A program made the translations under genes and the position numbers. 64,000 bases of DNA from Rusavskia elegans (lineage: Eukaryota; Ascomycota; Lecanoromycetes; Teloschistales; Teloschistaceae): NCBI GenBank assembly GCA_011316305.1, contig SAUG01000042.1, forward strand, positions 1 to 64,000, read 5' to 3'. Shown piece by piece: positions 10,275-22,136 of the stretch (its first letter is position 1; each line of letters starts with the position of its first letter). Under the pieces are notes generated by a model. It saw only the letters and a program-made list of their open reading frames with translations, searched no databases and was not told the DNA's origin.

Positions 10275-13151
10275 TCAGCGACTGATACTGCCGTAATTGA
10301 CCGTCTGATACGATCTTGTTGTGTTGCGCGTGTGGCCGTGCATGGAGTCCAATAGACGTTCCTGTGCGTCGGCATCAGGAGTCGACTTGACCTTTCGAGG
10401 CGTGGATTGCCACCTCTCATACACACCGCTGTCAGCAGATGCATGGTGTTCCTCAAGCAAGCTACCAGGACCGTCCTTGATAGCTAGCCCGACAGCAAGT
10501 ACAATCGCAAGGGAGAACCGAAACCATAGTCGAAACGTGCGCCGAGATGAAGGTTGCTCGCAGTCGGGACAGGGAACGAGATGGGGCTCGTGTCCCGGAA
10601 TCAGAGAATCCTTGGCTTTTCCGCGGCGAGAAGTGTCCGGCGTCGCGTGCGGCGTTCGACTTGGGACATTCCGAGTGCGCGGATCGATAACAATGTTGTT
10701 CGGCGATTGACGGCCCTCGTGGGGTTGGGAAGCATTGCGGCTTCTCGGTTTTGGCGAGAAGTAATGCCAGTCTCGGCTGGGAGCAGGGACTTCCTCGACT
10801 GTGGTCTCCGCGTCAGCCACTTGTTTCTTTCTTCGCCAACGGCTTCCATAGACCAGACCTAAAAGCCACCAACCCATCCCGCCCAGCTTAGCTATCCCAA
10901 TCGCCCATGCATTGTGAATGAGCCGCCGAGCCAGATCCAATGGATCCTGCTTGGTCCGTAGAACGAGCCCCTTGATGCGCGTGAACAGCCCATGAGCATG
11001 CCGCGTCGCCACACTGGTCGAAGGAATCGACTTGGGCGAAGGCGTCGGGACTTTGACTGGAGGTGTTCTCATTCTACGTGTGGCCTCTGATTCCGTTGTT
11101 TCACGGAGCTGCGGCTGGTGGCCTTGCAAGTGCGAGTGGAAAGCATCGGGACCGGTTGGGTGGAACTCAGACTCTGTGCCATGCCCGCTACTTCGATCGG
11201 AGTATGGTATCAGCCCGTCATCTATTGAACTTGCAGAAAAAAGCCCAGCTTCTGCCAATTCCTCGCCCAGACTTCGAGGTCGTTCTTTCTTTAGAGGCTT
11301 GGCTTCCGATGACTCTTCCTCCACGGTCTCGAGCGGTTCCTCCGAACATGACCTAGGTGATTGGATGGAGTAGACGTCATCTTTGTCTACTGATGAGGTT
11401 GATTGGCCTTCCAGAGCCGTCAACGCCTCCTTTCGTGCATAGGATGCTGACCGCCTCCGTCCTGACTGTGTCGGCGTATTGATTGGGGAGCTGAAATCGT
11501 GTGCTGATAGGAAAGCGACAGTAGGATCCATGGAGGCACAAGAAAATTGCCGCTGGGGTGTTTCGTGGCAAGTTGTTTGTACTGGAGCTGAAGCCGGCAG
11601 CGATGGCGTTCCAGCCGCAGTTGGCAGAATAAGTGGCTTGAGGGATGCTGCTCCAGATGGAAAGCGTCGCATTCGTCGCTGCTTGTGGCTCGCTTTAACA
11701 TGAGCATCAGGTTCTGGAGGCAACGGCAATCCCCATGAATAGGCACCAAATGACCCATTGGAATTCAATGATGTGGGTCTCGATGAAGATGTTGGCGGCG
11801 ATCGATACGAGGATGAATGTCCGGATCCCATCTCCGACGAGGTTCTGCTCTCTTTCATGCTTTCAGTTTGACCGGATTGCTCCCTCTCGGAGAGAAGACC
11901 AGGCAGTGCTTCGGGACTTTGCACGGGACTGCACTCTGAACCGGTACTCTGCCTCGAATGTCGATAAAGCATGTCAGGGCCAATGTTCAGCGACAAGCGC
12001 TTTGAGCCTGGCGACGGCGGAATCCTCGGCATCATTGACCGGGGTCGAACGATCCGTTTTCGAGGGTCTGCTTTGCTTGGAGATGTGGCTGCAGAGCACA
12101 AATCGAGCTTCGTTGGGGACTGCACGAGTAGATTGGTCAAAAATTCGATCCTTCGTTCGAGATCAGTATTGACATCTTTCAATCCTTCAGCATCCTTGAC
12201 TTGAGCCTTGAAGCAATCCATCTGCCACTCCAGGTCCCTGACTCTGGTGTCCTTGAGCTCCACCTCATCTTCGAGTGCCTGCAGGCGGACCGTCAACGTC
12301 ATTTCCACCTCCGCCAATTGGCTTCTCTCATCCTGGACTCGGTCATCAAACTTCTGTTCCCACTCTGATACTTGCTGGCGTAGAGATCGGGCCTCGGTTG
12401 TCAGGGCTCGGAGCTTCGCGGCACGAGCCTTGTGTGAAGTAGGCGACATCAATGAATCGAGTTTCGTATTCACTGCGACGAGTTGAGACTCCAGATGTTC
12501 AATGTACTTGGTCGCTTCTGCGCTTGTCGTCCTATGGTGCACACGGTTTCCATTGCGGCATCTTGTCTGCTTTGCCAAGGGTGAACTGAGCGGGGGCGGC
12601 GTCCTGCCATTGAAGGAAACCTCTCGTAATTTCATCATCGGTAATGAGGAGTTCCTAGGCTGTAGGGGCGTATTGTTGTTGCTCGTTTCACTGTACCAAG
12701 ATAAACTGCTCTCTTCGTCCACGGGAGCTGTAGCCGTGCTGTCCTGAAAGATGGCTCCGATGCTTCGATTCGACGGTTGTCGTTTTCTTCGTGCTGAATT
12801 ATGGAGCTCTTGTAATATGTTCACTGGGTTGGGTGGAAGATCCTCTCCATAAGCCAGCCTCTTTTCCAAGGTGTTGGGAGAGTTCTCGTCGTTTGCGACT
12901 CGACCGAAAGGTTCTGGCGACCTGACTGAACAGCTCCAGAGGGGACTTATTCGGCGAGTGGGTAGATTTTGACCGCGAAAACCGGCATTGCGCAATTGGA
13001 GTCGCCGTGTTTGATGACTGGGCCGGGTGTTTTCTGGGGAAGGAGCCAGGGAGCCAGTCGATGCTGATGCTACCGGTATTGTCGACATATGCTGCGTAGC
13101 CTGCTGCGATCGACTTCCATGGCCATGTGGAGGGATGTTGCTGTTGTCCAT
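10275..13151 (-). CDS. Large coiled-coil protein with C-terminal hydrophobic segments, uncharacterised
   Basis: This is a single open frame of 958 residues without stops. Residues 1-205 are Ser/Pro/Arg-rich and likely disordered. Residues about 208-345 form a strong coiled coil starting TTSAEATKYIEHLESQL, with heptads through LRQQVSEWEQKFDDR, LQALEDEVELKDTRVRDLEW and LERRIEFLTNLL. Residues 350-740 are again Ser/Pro-rich with a basic patch (KRIVRPRSMMPRIPPSPG). Near the C-terminus are two hydrophobic segments (around IAKLGGMGWWLLGLVYG and FRLWFRFSLAIVLAVGLAI), suggesting membrane anchorage. The layout resembles ascomycete coiled-coil membrane-tethered proteins of unknown role, and a cytoskeletal or nuclear-envelope tether is only a guess. 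The ATG at 13151 is the first in frame. Confidence 0.85.
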   Translation of the reverse strand: MDNSNIPPHGHGSRSQQATQHMSTIPVASASTGSLAPSPENTRPSHQTRRLQLRNAGFRGQNLPTRRISPLWSCSVRSPEPFGRVANDENSPNTLEKRLAYGEDLPPNPVNILQELHNSARRKRQPSNRSIGAIFQDSTATAPVDEESSLSWYSETSNNNTPLQPRNSSLPMMKLREVSFNGRTPPPLSSPLAKQTRCRNGNRVHHRTTSAEATKYIEHLESQLVAVNTKLDSLMSPTSHKARAAKLRALTTEARSLRQQVSEWEQKFDDRVQDERSQLAEVEMTLTVRLQALEDEVELKDTRVRDLEWQMDCFKAQVKDAEGLKDVNTDLERRIEFLTNLLVQSPTKLDLCSAATSPSKADPRKRIVRPRSMMPRIPPSPGSKRLSLNIGPDMLYRHSRQSTGSECSPVQSPEALPGLLSEREQSGQTESMKESRTSSEMGSGHSSSYRSPPTSSSRPTSLNSNGSFGAYSWGLPLPPEPDAHVKASHKQRRMRRFPSGAASLKPLILPTAAGTPSLPASAPVQTTCHETPQRQFSCASMDPTVAFLSAHDFSSPINTPTQSGRRRSASYARKEALTALEGQSTSSVDKDDVYSIQSPRSCSEEPLETVEEESSEAKPLKKERPRSLGEELAEAGLFSASSIDDGLIPYSDRSSGHGTESEFHPTGPDAFHSHLQGHQPQLRETTESEATRRMRTPPVKVPTPSPKSIPSTSVATRHAHGLFTRIKGLVLRTKQDPLDLARRLIHNAWAIGIAKLGGMGWWLLGLVYGSRWRRKKQVADAETTVEEVPAPSRDWHYFSPKPRSRNASQPHEGRQSPNNIVIDPRTRNVPSRTPHATPDTSRRGKAKDSLIPGHEPHLVPCPDCEQPSSRRTFRLWFRFSLAIVLAVGLAIKDGPGSLLEEHHASADSGVYERWQSTPRKVKSTPDADAQERLLDSMHGHTRNTTRSYQTVNYGSISR

Positions 13152-13681
13152 TGTCCGAGGAATGCTGGCGATTGTTTACAATCCATTCTCCCCTATGCGG
13201 AGCAGCTAAAGCAGCAGGCGAACCGAGCAGAGCGGTGGGGTGCACATATTGCAGCTCAAAGGCACCAGTTCCGGTCAATAGCGATACGGGAGTAGGAATA
13301 GAAAGCCTATCGAAGTTGTTCGGCAACCAAAGTGCGGAGTTGTGTTTACGAGCGTTGGTTGCCCCTGGAATTATTTGGTGGGGAAATCAGATTGAGTTTC
13401 AGCCCAGAAGCCTTGGTTGGGCCAAGACGACAATCACGATTGTAGCCTTACGGATCACAGCAATGAAAGGATCCTCTGCTTTGGTAGAATTAATATTACG
13501 CACAGTGGAAGCAGAAGGTCAAAAGTGTTACATCCATTGAATTACATAAATTCTCATAGCTTCGAGTCCTGTCAAGGTACGCGACACATGACGTAGATAC
13601 GAACAAGACATCGGCGCCCGCGCCCGGCGCAAATTACAACGATTACATACAACTGTCGCACGCATTTCCCTCGCCCACACT
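13152..13681. other. Intergenic between two minus-strand genes
   Basis: This 530-bp gap is the promoter side of the coiled-coil gene (13151) and the 3' side of the GPI-protein gene. ORFs on either strand here are shadows or extend from the neighbouring coding frame. No further gene is supported. Confidence 0.5.
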
Positions 13682-14597
13682 TCACAACAGGAAGGCACCC
13701 ATCGCTGCCAGACCGGCGAGCATAGCGCCGGCCAACAGTTTGCCAGCGCCGGAATCTGAAGGAACGGTTCCTGGGCCGGCAATCGGGCTACCAGTACCGG
13801 TTTGGACCGAGGTGGCTGAAGCGGTGACGCCGCTTGGAGCTTGCGTTTTGGAGGTCTTCAGAGATGCGGGAACGGTCATGTTGTTCGTCGGCTGAAGGAC
13901 AGTCAGAGTTGGCAATGCGCCGCTGCTGGGGACGGGAATCGGGACGTGGGTTGTGGCGATGACAACCACAGATGATGAGTTGGAGCTGACGGTCACAATC
14001 GGCACGGTGGCTGTGGTGGTGTTGGCAGAGATTGAGCTGGTGATGATGGAGCTGGTATGAACGGAGCTTATAGTGCTGGCATCTGATGTAGGTCGGGTGC
14101 TGCTGTATTCAGACTTGGTAGGCACTGACGAAGAAGTTGGCTGGTTGATGGCATCGTTGGAGATACCGAACTGATTCGAGTATTGGAATTGACCACTTCC
14201 GTCGGCGACAATGATACGGAGGCCGTAGTGTGTAACATCGGCTGTGAGGTCGGTGGAGGGTGTCCAGACGAACTTGCCAGTGTTGGGAGAATTGGCAGTC
14301 AAGCACTGGATGGGGAGGATGTTCTCGGCTGGGCCTCGGAGGAGTTCGATGGCAACAGGCTTGGTAGGAGTTGTAGCCTGGGAGAGTATATCAGCGACCT
14401 CCTGTAAGTAGGAGCAGGCTTGGTGTTCTTACATCCCATGTGATGGTATACGGGGTTCCAGCAGGCACGATCTCGGTCAAGGGGGCGCGGACCGGATTGC
14501 CTGACTGCTTGTTGGGGTCGACTTTGACATTGCAACCTTGGGCGGCGGCATGGGCGGCGAGTGAGGCGAAGGCGACAGCCGAGACGGAGTACTTCAT
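13682..14597 (-). CDS. GPI-anchored Ser/Thr-rich cell-wall protein with Kre9/KNH-like N-terminal domain
   Basis: Exon 1 (14433-14597) and exon 2 (13682-14377) are joined by a 55-nt intron (GTAAGA donor, CTCCCAG acceptor, phase 0), giving 286 residues. Residues 1-19 form a signal peptide (MKYSVSAVAFASLAAHAAA). The Ig-like Kre9/KNH domain follows: VPAGTPYTITWD, then PTKPVAIELLRGPAENILP after the splice, GKFVWTPSTDL, YGLRIIVADGSGQFQYSNQF. Residues about 130-255 are Ser/Thr/Val-rich and probably O-mannosylated. The end, SGAGKLLAGAMLAGLAAMGAFLL, is a textbook GPI-attachment signal. The domain is tied to beta-1,6-glucan assembly in yeast, but in filamentous fungi such proteins are mostly uncharacterised wall or adhesin-like components. 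A TATA-like ATTAATATAG lies about 95 bp upstream of the start. Confidence 0.88.
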
Positions 14598-15140
14598 TTT
14601 GATGCTGAGCTGGGTATTACGGATTTAGGTGGTATCTGTAGCTGGTATCTGTATGTTTGCGACTCAACTGCTTTCAAGAGAAGAGAACGACTATATTAAT
14701 GAGTGACGATAAAGAGCGACTCGGTAAGACTGCGAGTAAAAGAGTGGCTGTGGAAACAGAAAATAGAAGAGATCGTGAGAAAGGGTCGAGTCAAACACGG
14801 GCATAGCCTGGAGATATTCATATCGGCTGGAGATGCGACCCCTGGACGGGCCAGGTCCCAATGCGGACTGGCGCAGAGACCCTGTCCGGCAACATCAACT
14901 GTGATTGGTGGGCAAGGGCAAGAAGCAATTTTGTACTTGGAGCTAGCTGGTTGGCAATTTCAGCCCCTGATCCTCCACACTTCCGTCTCGGCCCTGCTTA
15001 CTCCACCCTCACGTGGCCATTCTTGGGCTGAGACGAATACCACACGAATACCACGGCCGATAGCATAATCAACTGCCCTGCCAGGAAAGGCACCATCTTC
15101 ACCTTTGCTGTCTATCGGCCTCCGGGCTCGCTGGGTATGC
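14598..15140. other. Intergenic
   Basis: This is the upstream region of the GPI-protein gene and the 3' flank of the BTB gene. A plus-strand ORF at 14703-15068 has no family features. No gene is supported. Confidence 0.5.
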
Positions 15141-15958
15141 TTAGGAGTCTGTATGGGAGCTCACCCCCGATAGTACCTCAGTTGGCGTGTGCGGAATCCT
15201 CTCCCTGACATCAGAGGCAAACCCTGGGTACTCCCGGCAAACCTCCTTCAAGTCCTCGTCGTTAAGGAGGCTCGTATCCTCACTGATTCTCTTCGCGATA
15301 GTGTCCACTAGACACTGATAAGTCGTCTTGCTGCCCTCAAACGTTGCTTCCTGTAGGTTGGGCACCATTCTGACAAGGTCCCCAAAAGGAAGTCGGGACC
15401 AAAGCGAAGTCTTAGCGATAACCGCACTCAAGTAGCGGAATCTCGATGCTGCGGTTTGTTCCAGAGACTTGATGCCGTACTTCTTGGCGATTGAATACAT
15501 CTGCCCGTGCAGATCAAGGAGGAATACTGGTTCCGGGTCTGAGGACCCGGCGGCGGTGTCGTTGTCTCTCCAAACCCAGACTTCGTTTTCCGCCGTGTCC
15601 TTGATATTGTAGTCCAGGGTATAACAGTATCTGATCATCCTTCGAACGATTGGTAGGTTATCTTCGCTCAAGTCGATTTTTTCAGTCTGTCGTCCCCCCT
15701 ATGAAGTTGAGTCGTGTCAGTAATATCGAGAAAGCTCACGGGACACACAGATACCAGTAGGTCGGACTGGCGTGCGTCTCGTTCGAGGTAGCAAACGTCC
15801 TGCTTGCTGATCTAGTGGATATGACATACCTTGCAGGCGCCCCGGTAGGCTGTTCCCAAGACCACGGATTTTGAGCAAACAACGAGGGAATGGCATAATA
15901 TCGCCTCACCCTTGCAGGTGATCGTCATATTTGCTGGGAGTCTTGACAAAAATTCCAT
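15141..15958 (-). CDS. BTB/POZ-domain protein
   Basis: Exons 15830-15958 and 15141-15698 are joined by a 131-nt intron (GTATGT donor, TTCATAG acceptor, phase 0), giving 228 residues. The N-terminal BTB core reads MTITCKGEAILCHSLVVCSKS, then across the splice TEKIDLSEDNLPIVRRMI and RYCYTLDYNI, the usual fungal BTB pattern (short beta strands, then the LPEDDP-like and YLYTGDY-like motifs). The HGQMYSIAKKYGIKSLEQTA helix follows. Fungi carry many such BTB-only proteins, which may bind cullin-3 or one another; their targets are unknown. The start is uncertain: a further 5' exon near 16,013-16,139 (MSDDRLFDSIL...) with a good donor and a TCTGAC branch site exists, but it does not join in frame, so the ATG at 15958 is preferred. 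This is the last intact gene before the AT-rich block. Confidence 0.75.
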
Positions 15959-17189
15959 CCGGTCTCTACATAATGGTCAGATTAAGGCTCTATTGATACA
16001 ATGATATACCTCCTCTGCTGCCAATGTGGATAATCCAACATGAATGGCAGTCAAAGCACGCCAAACTGATGATGGGATCTTGCCTTTGTCTTCTTTGTAT
16101 TAGATCGAGAATACTATCGAAAAGTCTGTCGTCGCTCATGTTTGCAGATGAACGCGACGTAAGAGTAGAGTAGGTATGCGAGCAGTACGCGTTCGGCTAT
16201 TGAATAATGATGACTTGTTAGTGAACAGTCAAAGCTGGATGCAAGAAGTACATGCGAAGGATCTCTGAACGTTAATATCCACAGTTGGATTCAGCAACCG
16301 TTTGTCATACAAACATCGTTCCTTCCCCACAACCACTTGCTGACAACAACACACATTTTCGGGACCCAACAGATGATCCATGTTGATAGCGGTCTATTCT
16401 TGACCAATGTTGCGTTTCCCTCACTGTAAGTTTTTATCAACTCTCGGAGTTACGTTTCCTGGCAAATCGACCTGTCGAAAGCATGGTTCCACTACAAATC
16501 ATTCACTAGCATAGCCCACTCGCATAAGACATGGAAATGGTCCAATCTGAAGACCTTTTGGAAAGAAATCCACATGACGGAACGAAGAAAACACGGAAAT
16601 CAAAAACACATAAAGCCTGTCCCTGTCGACAGAAAACCTCCATATCACTCGTCACCAAAAGCCCGGCTGACACAACAGGCCCCTTTACCTGGCCCAGAGG
16701 AACATAGCATAAACAAATGCCACCCCTTAGGGGACTGGTACTTATGGACCGTTCCGTTAAATCACCATCCAGGATCTATTCAAGGAAACGCTTTATAGGA
16801 CAAGTATACAGATCATCAAGGTTAGCAATCAGCCATCGCAACAACAGACATCGCGTCCATCGTCCGCAACCATGCAATCAAGCATCCAAAACACTAACGG
16901 AAACATATTATTAATAGCAATGAAGACCCACGAGGATATTGAAAGGCACACCATGACCCAGGCCAATACAAGGCATGTACTGAAACGATGATAGAACAAG
17001 TAGCCCATTTTAGTAGACGAAAAAAATAACTCATACGCTTCTAAGATCAGAAAAAGCCAAAGTAAAGATCAGTTATATATTGTATAACCCAGATCATCCT
17101 CTCCTTATTCGCTCACCCGATAATTTTAAAACAATCAAGCAGCTAAGAGCCGTAGAGATCTTCGAGAAAAATCAAAAGTAGAGTTTTCT
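15959..17189. other. Intergenic, transition towards AT-rich DNA
   Basis: Composition drifts from about balanced to AT-rich after roughly 17,030. No gene is supported. The plus ORF at 16574-16798 has no start context or domain. The 5' leader of the BTB gene, possibly spliced, lies in 15,959-16,140. Confidence 0.5.
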
Positions 17190-17510
17190 CTATCCTATAT
17201 CTAAATAGTAGAGACCGATTCGACTCGCAAACAAGATTTCTTTATCTATATTTTTAGAGAGCGCGTACCGTAAACGCCTGAAAAAATTTATCTCATGTTC
17301 GTCTTCCTCCAAACGCAATATAGGAATCCGACCCTTTTGTATATCTCGTCCTTTGTCAGGGGTGATTCGTAAATAGATGGCAATCTGACAATCGCTAGAA
17401 AGATATCCTTCATCGAGGTAACGACTGCTGTACACCTTTCATCGCGTTTGGTCTGTAGTATAATACAAGTTGACATGACGAGTCCTCTAGAGCAGAGGCA
17501 ATACCCCAAT
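17190..17510 (-). pseudogene. Gene fragment broken at the left edge of the AT-rich block
   Basis: Two overlapping minus-strand frames with coding character lie immediately outside the AT-rich block. One includes the stretch PILRLEEDEHEINFFRRLRY, the other LVMSTCIILQTKRDERCTAVV. Neither is complete: the first has no in-frame start and runs into AT-rich sequence, and the second opens at the block edge in the 16-bp repeat. Across the repeat, the second frame lines up in phase with a minus-strand frame at 41,757-41,852 on the far side (reading LMTLFGQMPAVAAG), so both may be halves of one gene split by the insertion. I do not recognise the family. Confidence 0.35.
17495..17510. repeat. 16-bp direct repeat, left copy, at the AT-block boundary
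   Basis: GAGGCAATACCCCAAT occurs here and again at 41757-41772, 24,262 bp apart, exactly where the base composition changes. It may be a target-site duplication or recombination footprint of the insertion. It overlaps the start of the imperfect inverted repeat at 17509-17528. Confidence 0.7.
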
Positions 17511-17528
17511 TGTCTCAGCCCTCAGACC
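17509..17528. repeat. Imperfect terminal inverted repeat, left end of the block
   Basis: ATTGTCTCAGCCCTCAGACC here pairs with the reverse complement of 41745-41764. Sixteen of 20 positions are identical and all four differences are C/T transitions. With these ends, ACCCCA flanks both sides and could be a 6-bp target duplication. The alternative is chance similarity helped by the direct repeat. Confidence 0.45.
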
Positions 17529-17953
17529 TACTCCGACTAGAAATTTACTTCGGCGCTAACAAGAAACTAAACCGAAACTAGAACGTAGCGTTAAACTAGG
17601 CTTTTAGAATATAGGCTATAGCCGTATATAGTTAGAATTAGAGTTAGTATAAAAAAATTTCGTTATTCGTAGGTCTAAATTTAGAACTACGAAATTCGAT
17701 TAGATTAGTATTTATTTTAACTAAAATATATAATATTCGGAAAATAGAATTTATCTAACTATTTATAAATATACGCGCCCGTATATATATCCGCCGCTAA
17801 ATTAAATAAAAAATAAATAACGAGATAAAAATATAGAATAGAAGATATATAGTATATTAACTATCTATTTTAAACGAATATATTTATTTTACCATCTTTT
17901 AGACTCCGATAAACCGAATATTACTAGATAAAATCGACTAGATATAGAAGTAG

Positions 17954-18135
17954 TATTATGGAACAAGCTTTTATAAAGCCGAAAAATATATAATAAATTG
18001 CCCGATTAGATTTAGTACGGCTCGCTAGATTAGATAGCGGTTTTGATACGTATCTTTTATACCCGGAGGCCTCTTCTATAGAATAATAATCCTTCTACTA
18101 CCTAATTATTATCTATATTTAATTTCGTTATAATA
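17954..18135 (+). mobile_element. 182-bp solo LTR, copy 1 (heavily RIPped)
   Basis: This is homologous over its full length to 24056-24237 and 24568-24749 (shared cores AACAAGCTTTTATAAAGCCG and CTCGCTAGATTAGATAGCGG). Ends correspond to TGTTATGG...GTTATAACA of copy 2 after C-to-T and G-to-A changes. It is flanked by AGTAG (17949-17953) and AATAG (18136-18140), a 5-bp duplication with one RIP-type change. Confidence 0.75.
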
Positions 18136-19182
18136 AATAGTAGTAATAAAGATATTTTGATTATCCTATATTATTATATATAGATTTATTTTAAATCTAC
18201 GCTAGTAAATATAGTCTTCCGAATCTTTCGGAAATTCGAATTATTTTAACTACTTTCTAGTAAATATAAGCTAATTCCGCTAGAATTAAATAAAGGTTAA
18301 TTACTATTACTTTACTTTACTCGCTTTACGAATCTATATTACTATATCTAGTAATATAAAAGATCTAGTATTAGGCTTCGGTAAATTTAATATAAAAGAT
18401 AATAATCTTATCGGTATTAGAAGCGAGCCTTCTAGTAGCTTTATTAATTAACGAGCTAGAAGCCTTAAAAAAAGGCTACGTAATTCGCTCTTTACTAGAT
18501 TATAAACTACGGCAGAAAACGCTTAGAAAAGCGTTAGCGAAATCTAAACCTAGATTAATAATACTAGTAATATTATTAATAAAAAGTTTAAAAAGAGCTA
18601 TAAATAATTCGGCGAGTTTAAATTATCTATAGATAAAATTAAACTCTTTCTTTAAATTTAAACTAAGGAGAAATCAGATACTTTACTACTAAATTTATTT
18701 ATCGGACCTCTAAAATCTCCTTTTAACGAAGCTTTATTATATAAATTATTTTATAAAGGTTTATCTATCCGCTTCGATTATAGTAATACCGGCGGCAGAA
18801 TTCGAGATTTTATAAAAACGGTAAAGAATAAAAAATAGAAAAGTAAATTTAAAGTATCCGAAATCGGCTATTTTAATCTTTATCTATTATAATCTATCTA
18901 TAATAAAGAAGATTTTATTATTATCGGCGATTATATATAGTATCGTAATATTTATCTCTTTTTTAACTAGATTAAAACTTTTATATAGACTTTAGAATCT
19001 TTATATATTCGTAAATACTTCTACCTATATTTCCGAGGAATAGTTTAAGCCTAGTATATTACAGAGTTTAATAACGTATATCGAATAGTATTTTAAAAAA
19101 GAGAAAAATTCTAGATATAGGAAAAATTTTTTATCTAGCGGTTTAAAATATATATATCTAATACTATAACGCTTTTCCGAAT
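18136..19182 (+). pseudogene. Degenerate retroelement remnant, upstream half
   Basis: This RIPped sequence between a solo LTR and the 3.36-kb LTR element is continuous across the CGAAT insertion site with 22550-24050, so both halves form one older element. No domain is readable in this half. By position it would hold the amino-terminal gag region. Confidence 0.4.
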
Positions 19183-19590
19183 TATTACGTCCACGATTCC
19201 ACAGAGGTTCTTCGGAGGATTGGCCAGGCAAGCGAGCCTAATTATCTATAGCCGTCTATAGCCGCTATAGCCGCTGCTTTTAGTAGAGCTTTTAGTATAC
19301 AGCTACTATCGGCCTTTATAGCTACTCTTAATATATATATCGCTTATTACTCCTATAGATAGCTTCTCTCGTTAGTTATTAATATAATTATTAAATACGT
19401 TTCTACTATTCTCTTCTTAATTACCTTATAACGAAGATACCTCGTAATATCGTAACTATACCTCTGCGGCTATATAGAATTAGTTACAATATCCTACGCT
19501 AGAACTCCTTTACTATTTAGTAGCTCGGACTATATCTACGGCTATAGCTAGGCTCGAATATAACGCCTTTTAATATATAGGGACGTTATA
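19183..19590 (+). repeat. 5' LTR (408 bp) of the 3.36-kb element
   Basis: This is the left LTR and pairs with 22137-22544. Shared anchors include GGTTCTTCGG near the start, CAAGCGAGCCTAATTATCTA and CTCGGACTA/TTCGGACTA near the end. It ends GGGACGTTATA where the partner has GGGACGTTACA, a RIP-type C-to-T change. Confidence 0.88.
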
Positions 19591-22136
19591 TTTTAATAAT
19601 TTACTTTACTATATTAGTCTTATTATCTCGTTCTATAGACCGAAGCGATAGTATTAAAGCAGTAACACTAAATATCTATAAAAGAGATAAAGGATCTTTA
19701 AAACTATAGATTATTTAGATAAATATTTACTTCGTACTATATATAAGCCAGTTTTCTAATAAAGCGATTAAGGTTTTATTTATAATATTATATCTAGGAA
19801 GGACTGCCTTTAATTAGGTATAGCCCCGAATAGAAGACTACCTCGATAACCCGGAAGGATAAAAAGAAGATAAAATAGTATAAATCTTCTACGCTTTTAT
19901 TAACCTTATTATAGCTATAAAAGAAGCCTTTAGAGATAGTAATAAAGATAGAGTAATAGGCAGAAGACTTATAGTTCTAAAGTAGTAGAAGTCGGTAGCT
20001 ACCTACGCTACTTAGTTTAGAACGTTAGTTTATAAAATAGACTAGGAAGATTTAGCTCTAAAAGCCTATTTCTATAAAGGATTCTATATAAGAATTAAGG
20101 ATACTATAGTAGCGGTCGAAGAACTAAACTTATTAGCGGATCTTATTAAGCTAGCGATAAAAATTAATACTAGGTAATATAAAATATATTTAGATAAATA
20201 GACGCTTACTAAAATAGGACCTATTAAAAGAAAACCTAAAGAAGATCTAATAGAGCTCGATACTACTAAAAATAAAGGATCGCGAACTAAAGCTTATTAC
20301 TTATATAGAAAAATAGGATACCTTAAAAGGAATTACCTAACTAAAGAGGTAATAGAGATAACTAAAAATTAGTTCGAGGTAATAGAAAAATTATCTAGAA
20401 AAGTAACTAATAAATATATAATAAAAAGCTAGTCAGCCTGCTATAATAATAATTACCGTATCTATCTATCGAATAAAGAGGGGTTAAAATAGTACCCTAA
20501 AGAACCTAAGAAAGCGCAGGAACTAGAAAAGTTAATAATCGGATTTAAACTATATAAAACTAAAAAACCTCTTACTATAACGCTTAAGGTTAAAATCGGA
20601 AGTTAATAAATAATCGCTTTCGTAAATAAAGAGAAAGATAATAAAATTATAAAAGGATTTTATAAAAAAATTAAAGGTTATATCTATAAAAAAATAATAT
20701 ATAACGACAGAGTACTAGATATTAAAGTTAAAACGAAATATAGATAAATTAGAATTACTAACTTTACTATAATCGAAAGCTAAAGGGACTATATAATCCT
20801 GGAAAACGAATAGAAAGAATTAATTTTAGGAAAAACGACCGAAAAAAGTATAGTTAGTAAGAAAATAGAACTGTAGATAATATATCTCCTAGCCTATAAA
20901 AACCTATTATATAAGAAATTAGATATTAAGTCGATAATATCCTATAGAGAAATTAAAGACTTAGATATAAAATTTAAAGATAGTAGAGAAATATAGGAAA
21001 TATAGATTTAGAAAAACTATTACTAACTATTCTAAGGCCTTATAAAGAAATATAATAAAAGCGGAGAACTAATTTAATAGTTATAGATAGATTACGTAAA
21101 GAAAGTATATACGAGCGTTATTAATACTATAAATAAAATTAACTACTATAAACCAAGTCAGGTAAATTAGGATAAAGGAATTCCAGACCTAGAGTTTAGT
21201 ACGCAATCCAGAAGTAAGGACTTCGACTGGTTACTATCGCTATTATTATAGGACGAAATAGTAATTTAAGAATAAAAGTTAGTAGAGCTCTTAGAAGAAC
21301 CAGAGGCAACTTATAATATAAATACCTAAATAGGAAAAGCTATAAAGATAAATAGAAAAGGAACCTTTTACTAGACTTTTTTCAGGACCCTATAGTCTCT
21401 ATAGGCTAGAAGAAGTTAAATTTTCTTAAAAACTAATCTAGATTATCCGAACTAAATCTAGGTATTAATTTAACGGACGCCTCTTACGCGGCTAGCGTAA
21501 AATTACTAGAGAAGTAAAATATAATAGGATTATCGATTTTATTAAAACGAGCTAGGACGTATTACTCCTAAATAATAAGGTTACTCTCGCGTTTATCTAA
21601 AGTACGATAATAAGTAATAAAATACTTTTATTTACTAAAGAGTCGACGGAAGTCGGATTCCTAAATAAAACGTTTATTATAAATTTCTTTTTCGGAATTA
21701 AAAAAGGATTCGATACAGCGGTAGGCTTTAGAATACTTATTAAAAACGCTCGTAATATTAGAACGTAGTTTATTTTTTTTATCTTTAAAATACTTTCCTA
21801 TATAAGAGTTAGTAAAAGAAAATAAACGACTAGTCGATATATAAGTAGTATTAGAAATTTAAAGGTTATAGGACTTCTAAACCCGAGTATATTTACTATA
21901 AATATTACTACTAACCTCGACTTTATATTCTTTTAAAATATTACGAATATATAAGGAATAAGGAAAAGATATTTTAATCCCTTTTAATTAGATACGAAGG
22001 AAAGACTTTAAACGGTTTTTTTATCGAGAATATATAACAGAGATATTTACTAAATAAAGGAAAAAAGAAGAAAGAACCCTTTTTATACCCTATATATAAT
22101 AACTAAACTAGGTAAAAAGCGATATAGAAGGGGCTG
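19591..22136 (+). pseudogene. Gag polyprotein remnant with CCHC zinc knuckle, RIP-inactivated
   Basis: In the plus frame near 20,290-20,340 the residues read AYYLYRKIGYLKRNYL. Reverting TAT/TAC to TGT or CAC by the RIP rule restores C-x2-C-x4-H-x4-C, the nucleocapsid zinc knuckle of LTR retrotransposon Gag. Downstream, around 20,610-20,830, a hydrophobic stretch followed by LENE-KELILG resembles a retropepsin-like segment, but its catalytic triad cannot be confirmed. The frame holds many TAG/TAA stops. Reverse transcriptase, RNase H and integrase are not seen. Confidence 0.65.

Noticed and set aside
13127..13540. Plus-strand ORF opposite the start of the 958-residue coiled-coil gene
   Set aside because: It is antisense to a well-supported coding frame and promoter; a shadow ORF.
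16013..16139. Additional 5' exon for the BTB gene (MSDDRLFDSIL...)
   Set aside because: Its donor and branch site look good, but joining it to the next exon shifts the frame, so it was kept out of the model; it could be an untranslated or alternative exon.
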